Shown in pieces: positions 14,681 through 21,243 of a DNA stretch of 22,010 nucleotides. The position numbers and the translations under genes were made by a program. Source of the stretch: Bacteroidales bacterium (GTDB lineage: Bacteria > Bacteroidota > Bacteroidia > Bacteroidales > UBA932); the NCBI GenBank assembly GCA_017651785.1, contig JAGCCD010000185.1, positions 1 to 22,010 of the forward strand, read 5' to 3'. Position 1 is the stretch's first letter; the number at the start of each line of letters is the position of its first letter. The notes below the pieces were generated by a model, which searched no databases, was not told the DNA's origin, and saw only the letters and a list, made by a program, of their open reading frames with translations.

Positions 14681-16072
14681 ATGCTCATGAACAAAACAGT
14701 CAACATGGGATACGTCGTATTCCTGTGTATTGTAGCTGCCCTTGGAGGCATTCTCTTCGGTTACGACACGGCCGTGATTTCCGGCACCACAGCAATAGTA
14801 AAAGCGCAGTTCGGCCTCAGCACCGGCCTTGAGGGCTGGTATGTGGGATGCGCGCTTATCGGCTCCATAATAGGCGTAGCCGTTGCCGGCCTGCTGAGCG
14901 ACAATCTGGGCCGCAAGCTTACAATGCTCATATCGGCCACAATGTTCAGCATTTCCGCCATCGGCTGCGCCGTATGTGCAGATTTTGCACAGCTGGTGGT
15001 TTTCAGGATGATAGGCGGATTCGGAATCGGTGTCGTCTCAATCGTATCGCCCATATATATTTCCGAGGTGGCTGTGCCGGAAAAGCGTGGCACGCTGGTG
15101 TCGCTCTACCAGCTCGCCATTACCATCGGCTTCCTTCTGGCGTACCTTGTTAACTATCTGATACTCAAGGGGGCAACGCTGGACGCCACAGACCCTGCCC
15201 TTGGCTCCCGAATGATGAACAACGAGTACTGGCGCGGCATGCTGGGAAGTGAAACAATTCCCGACCTTCTGTTCTTCATCGTCATATTCTTCATTCCGGA
15301 GAGTCCCCGCTGGCTCATCGTCAAGGGTAAGGAAGACAAGGCGCTCGGCGTGCTGCAGCGCATCTATCTTGAGCCCGAAGGAGCAAAGGAGCAATTGGAG
15401 GCCACACGTGCCTCCATTGCCGGAGAAGTCAAGAGCGAGTGGAAGGAACTCCTTCAGCCAGGCATCTTCAAGGCCGTTCTCATCGGCTCGGCCATCGCCA
15501 TTCTCGGCCAGTTCATGGGAGTTAACGCCGTGCTGTATTACGGGCCCAAGATCTTCATGGACGCAGGCCTGAGCGGCGAAGGCTCGCTGCTTTCTACAGT
15601 GCTTGTTGGCGTTGTGAATATGCTTACAACGGTTATTGCACTGCTTATTATCGATAAGGTCGGCCGCAAAAAACTTGTCTGGTGGGGCGTAGGCGGCATG
15701 ATTGCCTGCCTTCTGATGATCGGCCTGTACTTCTCACTCGGCACCCTGCCCACCTGGTTCCTGCTGGTCTTCTTCCTGCTCTACGTGTTCTGCACGGCAA
15801 TCTCCATCAGCGCCGTTGTGTTCGTGCTCCTGAGCGAGATGTACCCCAACAGGGTGCGCGGCCTTGCTATGTCCGTTGCAGGCCTTGCCCTGTGGGTTGG
15901 AACTTACCTAATCGGCCAGCTCACCCCCTGGATGCTGGAGACTCTCACTCCTGCAGGAACCTTCTTCCTCTTCGCCTTCATGTGCCTGCCGTATCTGTTC
16001 ATTATGTACAAATGGGTACCCGAGACCACCGGCAAGAGCCTCGAGGAAATAGAGAATTACTGGAAGAAATAA
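14681..16072 (+). CDS. MFS sugar porter (XylE/GLUT family)
   Basis: Inner-membrane, probably proton-coupled, sugar importer of the sugar porter family, with 463 residues and about 12 membrane segments. Family signatures are in order: LLSDNLGRKLTML between TM2 and TM3, SPIYISEVAVPEKRGTLVSLYQ, PESPRWL at 206-212, DKVGRKKLVWWG, and PETTGKSLEEIE from 447. The sugar-site motif of TM7 reads GQFMGVN (276-282). E. coli XylE has QQFVGIN, so the first Gln of that pair is replaced by Gly while the second Gln and the Asn are kept. ATG 14681 is used here; ATG 14687 is equally possible. It is transcribed away from the epimerase from an overlapping promoter and could import the sugar released by the GH3 enzyme. 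Confidence 0.92.
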   Translation: MLMNKTVNMGYVVFLCIVAALGGILFGYDTAVISGTTAIVKAQFGLSTGLEGWYVGCALIGSIIGVAVAGLLSDNLGRKLTMLISATMFSISAIGCAVCADFAQLVVFRMIGGFGIGVVSIVSPIYISEVAVPEKRGTLVSLYQLAITIGFLLAYLVNYLILKGATLDATDPALGSRMMNNEYWRGMLGSETIPDLLFFIVIFFIPESPRWLIVKGKEDKALGVLQRIYLEPEGAKEQLEATRASIAGEVKSEWKELLQPGIFKAVLIGSAIAILGQFMGVNAVLYYGPKIFMDAGLSGEGSLLSTVLVGVVNMLTTVIALLIIDKVGRKKLVWWGVGGMIACLLMIGLYFSLGTLPTWFLLVFFLLYVFCTAISISAVVFVLLSEMYPNRVRGLAMSVAGLALWVGTYLIGQLTPWMLETLTPAGTFFLFAFMCLPYLFIMYKWVPETTGKSLEEIENYWKK

Positions 16073-16096
16073 TCAAAGGCTTTTTGCCTGATGAAC

Positions 16097-16126
16097 CGAG
16101 GGCTCTGTCGTATTGCGGAGCCCTCG
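16097..16126 (+). terminator. Probable terminator after the MFS gene
   Basis: CGAGGGCTC (16097-16105) pairs with GAGCCCTCG (16118-16126); two further inner pairs are possible. It lies 25 bases after the stop codon. The following CTATTTG is a poor T run, so termination may be partial. Confidence 0.6.
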
Positions 16127-16464
16127 CTATTTGATGTGCGCTCATAACGCCCTTCCCTTGGGAAGGTATCAGAAGGAATTCAGCTCTGATGCAAAATCGA
16201 TGTCACAGTTTACAGTTCCGCTGTACATTAAGCCATCAATGCCCCGACAGTCTATGTGGTAGCATTTTTCCGATATATCATCAGGAAGACTGACAGGCAA
16301 AAGCTAAAACATAGCAACAATTCTCAATGTGAATTCTTCCACTATCCGTTCTCGCAAACGTCGACTAAAGGAGAAAGTGTTTTCTAAAAGCACTCCCAAT
16401 ACCTCTCTTTACGAGGCTTTTATCAAATAGCGGTTATTACCGGAGCAATTGGCGTTCAAGAGTC
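16127..16464. other. AT-richer intergenic gap
   Basis: About 340 bases without an intact gene lie between the MFS terminator and the end of def. Base use is plainly more AT-rich than the flanking genes. I see no tRNA, no inverted repeat ends of an insertion sequence and no array. A - strand reading frame with gene-like content and one in-frame stop (see the pseudogene entry) covers 16169-16408. Confidence 0.6.
16169..16408 (-). pseudogene. Possible remnant of an unidentified gene
   Basis: The - strand frame from 16408 to 16169 is open for 34 codons, meets one TAG (16306-16304), then runs 44 more codons to a TGA. The first part reads EVLGVLLENTFSFSRRLRER then IVEEFTLRIVAMF. The second includes SLPDDISEKCYHIDCRGIDG and then LMYSGTVNCDIDF. 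The same frame also reads NNRYLIKAS upstream of a TAA at 16411-16409. The amino-acid content looks protein-like on both sides of the stops, and there is no proper start codon. I do not recognise the family. Chance openness over 80 codons with one stop cannot be excluded. Confidence 0.3.
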
Positions 16465-17019
16465 CTATTTCACCTTGGCGTTGTAGCGGGTGGCCACCTT
16501 GCCGTGGGAGATGTTGATGAGTTTCTTGGAGATCATCTTGCGGCGGATGGGGGCGACGAGGTCGGTGAAGAGGACGCCGTCCAGGTGGGACATCTCGTGC
16601 TGGACCATCCGGCAGGCGAACTTGTCGAATTCTTCTTCACGCTCAGTGAAGGTCTCGTCCCAGTAGCGGACTTTGATGCGCTCGGGGCGGCGGACGGTGC
16701 AGTACACGCCGGGAACGCTCAGGCAGCCCTCCTCGTACTCGCACAGCGAGGCGCTTTCTTCCAGCACCTCCGGATTGATCATAACGCGCTTGAAGCCCTT
16801 CAGGTAGGGATAGACCTCTTCCATCTCGTCTCCGTCCACTATAAGCACGCGGAGGCTCACTCCTATCTGGGGGGCGGCGAGGCCGCAGCCCTCGGAGCGT
16901 TTAAGGGTGTCGCGAAGATCCTCGATGAGCTTTGCGAGTTCTTCTTTTTTGCTCAGGTCTGCGGGAGCCGCCTTTTCGCGGAGCACTTCCGACCCGTAGA
17001 GGTAGATTGGCTGTATCAT
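16465..17019 (-). CDS. def: Peptide deformylase
   Basis: Metalloenzyme that removes the formyl group from the initiator methionine of new proteins. The 184 residues carry the three family motifs: GCGLAAPQ (44-51), EGCLS (97-101) with metal ligand Cys 99, and QHEMSH (140-145) with ligands His 141 and His 145 and catalytic Glu 142. The usual third motif is HEIDH or HEFDH, so Ser 144 stands in the place of a common Asp. The start overlaps the ruvX stop as ATGA, so translation is coupled and transcription must come from the ruvX promoter. Confidence 0.95.
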   Translation of the reverse strand: MIQPIYLYGSEVLREKAAPADLSKKEELAKLIEDLRDTLKRSEGCGLAAPQIGVSLRVLIVDGDEMEEVYPYLKGFKRVMINPEVLEESASLCEYEEGCLSVPGVYCTVRRPERIKVRYWDETFTEREEEFDKFACRMVQHEMSHLDGVLFTDLVAPIRRKMISKKLINISHGKVATRYNAKVK

Positions 17020-17429
17020 TTTTTCTTGTCCAGATAACTTTGAAGTATAATTGCCGCGCTTATCTTGTCTACGCTTTCTTTCTGCCTGCGCTGGCTCTTT
17101 TTCATTCCTCCGTCTATCATTGCGCGGTGTGCCAGGACCGACGTAAACCGCTCATCCTCAAGGGCTACGGGCACATCGGGAAAAGCGGCCTGCAGCTTCT
17201 TAAGGAAGGCGTCCACATCGGGAGCGGCTCCGGCGTGGGAGCCGTCCAGATTGAGGGGATAGCCCACTACAAACTTCACAATAGGCTCGGTTTGGGCGTA
17301 TTTTTGCAGATAATCTATTATCTTTGCAGCAGGTACAGTTTCAAGGGGAGACGCGAATATGCCCAGCGGGTCGCTCTGCGCAATTCCCACCCGGGCTTTT
17401 CCGTAATCTATACCGATGATTCTGTTCAC
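17016..17429 (-). CDS. ruvX: Putative Holliday junction resolvase / pre-16S rRNA nuclease YqgF
   Basis: RNase H-fold nuclease family, essential in many bacteria, with a proven role in 16S rRNA 5'-end maturation in E. coli and a proposed role at Holliday junctions. From GTG 17429 there are 137 residues, the family's normal size. GIDYGKARVGIA (6-17) holds catalytic Asp 8, VVGYPLNLDGS follows, LEDERFTS is the second acidic motif, and DKISAAIIL the third. The frame extends to a TTG at 17447, but that codon lies before the -7 box. The GTG starts six bases after that box, so it is the right start and the mRNA should be nearly leaderless. Confidence 0.92.
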   Translation of the reverse strand: MNRIIGIDYGKARVGIAQSDPLGIFASPLETVPAAKIIDYLQKYAQTEPIVKFVVGYPLNLDGSHAGAAPDVDAFLKKLQAAFPDVPVALEDERFTSVLAHRAMIDGGMKKSQRRQKESVDKISAAIILQSYLDKKK

Positions 17430-17435
17430 GAACCG

Positions 17436-17443
17436 CAAAAATA
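17436..17443 (-). promoter_or_regulatory. -7 promoter box for ruvX-def
   Basis: The - strand reads TATTTTTG, an exact TAnnTTTG match. A T-rich stretch lies about 19-20 bases upstream where -33 is expected. It sits in a 23-base gap between divergent start codons (17429 and 17453). Confidence 0.55.
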
Positions 17444-17452
17444 GCAATATTT

Positions 17453-17821
17453 ATGGGGAAAAAAAAGTTCAACAGGGCGTACCGTCTCACCGTAACGGAA
17501 GATGAGACCCACCTCCAGTTGCGTTCATACCGCGTTACCCGCCTTGGTATGGTGCTCACGGCAATAACTTCATTCGTGGTAATAGTAGGGCTGCTTTACG
17601 CTCTCATTGCGTTTACGCCGCTGCGCACCACAATCCCCGGCTATCCTGATCCCCACTTCCGCAGGGAGGCGGTGAACAACGCAATCAAGATAGATTCGCT
17701 TGAGGCGGCCATAACCCGCTGGAAATTATATTCGGAGAATCTTTCCCGCGTACTTTCGGGAGACACTACCATAAACCTTGACAGCCTCCTCGTAGCACGC
17801 GACACCCTTTCCACGAAATGA
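17453..17821 (+). CDS. Short single-pass membrane protein, like the N-terminus of Bacteroidota M23 peptidases
   Basis: A 122-residue protein with a basic cytoplasmic N-terminus (MGKKKFNRAYRLTV), one membrane segment at about 33-54 (MVLTAITSFVVIVGLLYALIAF) and a short periplasmic part. TPLRTTIPGYPDPHFRREAV follows the membrane segment, then a helical stretch with IKIDSLEAAI. This arrangement closely resembles, from memory, the N-terminal third of Bacteroidota membrane-anchored LytM/M23 metallopeptidases, which have an IPGY motif just after the membrane segment and then a peptidase domain. Here no peptidase domain or HxH zinc motif follows. The gene stops with an ATGA overlap into dxr. It may be a natural short form that kept an anchoring or scaffold role, or the result of a deletion. 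Function is unknown. Confidence 0.75.
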   Translation: MGKKKFNRAYRLTVTEDETHLQLRSYRVTRLGMVLTAITSFVVIVGLLYALIAFTPLRTTIPGYPDPHFRREAVNNAIKIDSLEAAITRWKLYSENLSRVLSGDTTINLDSLLVARDTLSTK

Positions 17822-18969
17822 AGCGCAGAATAGCGATCCTGGGCTCTACCGGATCCATCGGAACCCAGACCCTTGACGTAATCCGCCAGCACCGCGACCT
17901 GTTCGAGGTAGACATGATAAGCGCCGGAAGCAATGCGGATCTCCTGGCAAAGCAGGCAGTGGAATTCGACGTAAACAACGTCGTTATCTGCAACGAAGCC
18001 CGTTACAAGGTCCTGCAGGAGGCTCTGGAAGATACGGATTGCAAAGTATGGACGGGTATCGACAGCCTGTGTTCGCTGGTCAAATCCGCAAATGTAGACA
18101 TAGTGGTGGGCGCAATGGTGGGCTTCAGCGGCCTTCGTCCCACGCTCGCCGCCCTTGAGGCGGGCAAGATCGTCGCCCTCGCAAACAAAGAAACCCTGGT
18201 AGCGGCCGGAAGCATCGTAACACGTACGATGCGTGAGCACGGAGCCGTCATATTGCCAGTAGATTCAGAGCATTCGGCCATATTCCAGTGCCTGCTGGGT
18301 GCCCAGGGCAATACCATAGAAAAAATCCACCTCACCGCTTCCGGTGGCCCCTTCCGCACCTGGCCCCGAACCAGGATTGCCGGAGCAACGGCCGCCGACG
18401 CCCTCAAGCATCCCAACTGGGATATGGGCGCAAAGGTCACCATAGACTCGGCAACGATGATGAACAAGGGCTTCGAGGTCATCGAGGCAAAATGGCTCTT
18501 TGACGTGCGTCCGCAGGATATCAACGTGGTGGTGCACCCCGAGTCAATCATCCATTCCATGGTGGAGTTCGCAGACGGCGCCGTCATCGCCCAGATGGGC
18601 TGGCCGGATATGCGGGAACCCATAGGACTTGCCCTGTCGTTCCCCGCCCGCATAACGGTGGGCAACCGCAAGATAGACTTCGCAACCCTGGGCAGCCTCA
18701 ATTTCGAAGCGCCGGACCTGGACCGGTTCCCCAACCTCAGGCTCGCCTACGAGGCCATAGAACGCGGCGGCAACGCCCCCTGCGCGCTCAACGCCGCCAA
18801 CGAGGTTGCGGTGGCCGCTTACCTCAAAGGATCCATAGGATTTTACGACATCTCGAACATAAACGCCAAGTGCCTGGACGGCCTGAATTTTGTAGCAAAT
18901 CCCTCGCTCGAAGACATTTTCGAGACCAACGAAGAAGCCGCCCGAATAGCAAATGGTTGTATTAGTTAA
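17818..18969 (+). CDS. dxr: 1-deoxy-D-xylulose 5-phosphate reductoisomerase
   Basis: Second step of the MEP pathway: NADPH-dependent conversion of DXP to 2-C-methyl-D-erythritol 4-phosphate, feeding isoprenoid and undecaprenyl synthesis. The 383 residues have GSTGSIG (9-15) for NADPH, LANKETLV, VDSEHSA (148-154) with metal ligands Asp 149 and Glu 151, TASGGPF, HPNWDMG and MNKGFEVIEA. VHPESIIHSMVEF and NAANEVAV follow. The start overlaps the upstream stop by ATGA. The 3' end overlaps rseP by 17 bases, so the operon is translationally tight. Confidence 0.97.
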   Translation: MKRRIAILGSTGSIGTQTLDVIRQHRDLFEVDMISAGSNADLLAKQAVEFDVNNVVICNEARYKVLQEALEDTDCKVWTGIDSLCSLVKSANVDIVVGAMVGFSGLRPTLAALEAGKIVALANKETLVAAGSIVTRTMREHGAVILPVDSEHSAIFQCLLGAQGNTIEKIHLTASGGPFRTWPRTRIAGATAADALKHPNWDMGAKVTIDSATMMNKGFEVIEAKWLFDVRPQDINVVVHPESIIHSMVEFADGAVIAQMGWPDMREPIGLALSFPARITVGNRKIDFATLGSLNFEAPDLDRFPNLRLAYEAIERGGNAPCALNAANEVAVAAYLKGSIGFYDISNINAKCLDGLNFVANPSLEDIFETNEEAARIANGCIS

Positions 18970-20254
18970 GACGCTTCAAGTCATACTCGCCCTGTCCCTG
19001 CTCATCATAGTGCACGAGCTGGGGCATTTTATGTGGGCGCGTATCTTCGGCATAAAGGTAGAGAAGTTCTACATTTTCTTCGATGTTCGCGGCCACGCGA
19101 TTGCCCGCTGGCACTGGGGAGAGACAGAATTCGGCATAGGCTGGATTCCGTTCGGCGGCTACTGCAAAATAGCCGGAATGGTGGACGAGTCCATGGACCT
19201 TGAGCAGCTCAAGAAGGATCCGCAGCCGTGGGAATTCCGCAGCAAGCCCGCCTGGCAGCGGCTCCTGGTAATGGCCGGAGGCGTGCTGAACAATTTCATC
19301 TTCGCCGTTGTAGTCTACTGCCTCATCGCCGGCATCTGGGGAGATGCATACATCAGCAACAAGAACGCTCACATAGCCCCCAATGAGCTGGCGCAGGAAA
19401 TGGGCTTCCGGCTCGGAGACCATATAATCGCGTTCGACGACTACGAACCCCAGGACTTTGGCATGCTGCAGGCAGACCTGGCAAGGCGCAACGTACGCAC
19501 TGCCAGTATCTTGCGAGATTCAGACACCCTTACCCTGTACATCGACCAGTCATACATAGGAGACGTTCTCAACAGCCCCGGCATGTTCGATCTGGCCCTC
19601 CCGTTCATCATTGATTCTATGAGGGTGGACGGCCCCAATGCCAACTGTGGCATAGAGGCCGGAGACCGTATCGTGGCCTTTGACGGCACGCCCGTCGGGT
19701 ATATTCAGGACGCACGGCAGGTGCTTGCGGGCCTTAGTTCCCAGACGGTGTCGGCCAGTGTCCTAAGGGGCGCCGATACGCTGTCCGTTCCCGTGGCCGT
19801 AGACTCTCTGGGGCAGATTGGAGTGTATCTCAGGATGCCCGAAGTGGTGTATCTTAAGTATTCGGCGCTGGAGGCCATCCCCGCTGGAGTAAAGCTCACC
19901 GGAGAAACCATGAGCGGATATATCAAGGACCTGGGCTTGCTGCTCCGTCCTTCATCGGGTGCATACAAGTCGGTGGGCAGCTTTATCGCAATCGGTCAGG
20001 TCTTCCCCTCGGTGTGGGACTGGTACCGCTTCCTTAGCATCCTGGCGCTTCTTTCCGTGATGCTGGGAATAATGAACCTGCTGCCCATTCCCGCGCTTGA
20101 CGGAGGTCATATCCTGTTCACTCTGTATGAGATGATAACCCGCCGCAAGCCCGGAGTGAAGTTCCTGGCCGTTATGCAGATAATAGGCATGGCCCTGCTT
20201 TTCGGCCTAATGATACTCGCCTTCGGCAATGACATAGGAAGATTAATACATTGA
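18953..20254 (+). CDS. rseP: Site-2 protease RseP (RIP zinc metalloprotease)
   Basis: Intramembrane zinc protease that cleaves membrane-bound substrates such as anti-sigma factors and leftover signal peptides. The 433 residues begin with a membrane segment carrying HELGH at 21-25. A second membrane region (MAGGVLNNFIFAVVVYCLIA) follows at about 105-125, then two PDZ-like regions, the second with GIEAGDRIVAFDG. NLLPIPALDGGH at 375-386 brings the third metal ligand, Asp 383. Two closing membrane segments follow. The ATG lies inside the end of dxr. The next gene starts five bases after the TGA. Linkage of dxr and rseP is common in bacteria. Confidence 0.96.
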   Translation: MVVLVKTLQVILALSLLIIVHELGHFMWARIFGIKVEKFYIFFDVRGHAIARWHWGETEFGIGWIPFGGYCKIAGMVDESMDLEQLKKDPQPWEFRSKPAWQRLLVMAGGVLNNFIFAVVVYCLIAGIWGDAYISNKNAHIAPNELAQEMGFRLGDHIIAFDDYEPQDFGMLQADLARRNVRTASILRDSDTLTLYIDQSYIGDVLNSPGMFDLALPFIIDSMRVDGPNANCGIEAGDRIVAFDGTPVGYIQDARQVLAGLSSQTVSASVLRGADTLSVPVAVDSLGQIGVYLRMPEVVYLKYSALEAIPAGVKLTGETMSGYIKDLGLLLRPSSGAYKSVGSFIAIGQVFPSVWDWYRFLSILALLSVMLGIMNLLPIPALDGGHILFTLYEMITRRKPGVKFLAVMQIIGMALLFGLMILAFGNDIGRLIH

Positions 20255-20259
20255 CATAT

Positions 20260-21243
20260 ATGAAGAAGTTATTCACATTCCTCGCGTGCGCGCTGGCCAT
20301 TGCCGGCTGCAAAAGCGCAAAGGTTCTGCTTCCCAACGTGAGCGGCAAGGCCGGAGAGGTGGTAGTTGTGATAGACAAGAACGACTGGGAGGGCTCCCTG
20401 GGCACCTCCGTACGCGACCTTCTGGCCTGCGACTGCCCTTACCTTGCCCAGAAAGAGCCTCTGTATTCTCTTGTAAACGTGCCTCCGGGAAGCTTCGGAG
20501 ACCTGTTCAAAGTGCACCGCAACATCGTTCTCTTTACCGTCGCCTCAAGCGTAGACAGCGTTGGAGTGATGTACAGGCACGATGTGTGGGCGGCGCCCCA
20601 GTGCGTGGTGCAGATTAGCGCAAAGAGCACGGAAGATGCCGCCAGACTGCTTGCAGACAACGGCAAAGACATCACCGGCTTCATAGAAATGGCAGAGCGC
20701 GACAGGGTTATACGCAACTCCATCCGTTACGAGGAGCGCCCCATAGCGGAAAAGGTAGCCCCCGTTTTTGGCGGCTCGCCCCATTTCCCCACGGGCTACA
20801 AGCTCAAGAAAATCACCGACGACTTTGCCTGGATAGCCGACGAGAAGCAGTACACCATCCAGGGAATACTTATTTACAAGTATCCTGCAACCGGTGCCGG
20901 AGACGAATTGACCGTTGACAAAATTGTGGCCAAACGCAACGAGACACTCAAGACCAACGTCCCCGGAATGTTCGAGAATACCTGGATGACAACCGGCACC
21001 TATATGCCGCCGCAGATAGAGTTCTTCCGCTATCGCGGACGCGAATTCGCCCAGGTGCGCGGCCTATGGGAGGTAGAGAACGACTATATGGGCGGCCCGT
21101 TCGTGTCGCAGTCGTTCTACTCGCAGGACGGCGAGTATGTAATTGTTACAGAGGCTTTTGTGTACGCTCCCAAATACGACAAGAGACAGTATCTCCGCCA
21201 GGTGGAGTCTATCCTCTTCTCCTGGGAGTGGAACAAGGATTAA
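20260..21243 (+). CDS. DUF4837 family lipoprotein
   Basis: A 327-residue Bacteroidota-specific lipoprotein of unknown function. The signal peptide MKKLFTFLACALAIAG ends at Cys 17. The mature protein opens with a strand EVVVVIDKNDWEGSLGTSVR, then a YSLVNVPPGSFGDLFKVHRN block. FVWxxD-like (FAWIADEKQYTIQGILIY) and GPFVSQSFYS segments follow, all of which I associate with DUF4837. A TTG at 20251 in frame is not a likely start, because ATG 20260 gives the clean signal peptide. It is the last gene of the dxr-rseP operon, which hints at an envelope role. Its TAA overlaps the stop of the convergent gene. Confidence 0.8.
   Translation: MKKLFTFLACALAIAGCKSAKVLLPNVSGKAGEVVVVIDKNDWEGSLGTSVRDLLACDCPYLAQKEPLYSLVNVPPGSFGDLFKVHRNIVLFTVASSVDSVGVMYRHDVWAAPQCVVQISAKSTEDAARLLADNGKDITGFIEMAERDRVIRNSIRYEERPIAEKVAPVFGGSPHFPTGYKLKKITDDFAWIADEKQYTIQGILIYKYPATGAGDELTVDKIVAKRNETLKTNVPGMFENTWMTTGTYMPPQIEFFRYRGREFAQVRGLWEVENDYMGGPFVSQSFYSQDGEYVIVTEAFVYAPKYDKRQYLRQVESILFSWEWNKD

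Noticed and set aside
16134..16262. + strand 42-residue ORF in the AT-rich gap
   Set aside because: It has no promoter box, no coupling to a neighbour and no motif; it overlaps the more protein-like - strand frame.
16504..17037. + strand open frame of 177 codons opposite def
   Set aside because: Shadow of def, which has all three deformylase motifs.
17448..17455. TATTTATG as a -7 box for the membrane-protein gene
   Set aside because: It mismatches TAnnTTTG and overlaps the ATG itself, so it cannot serve that start.
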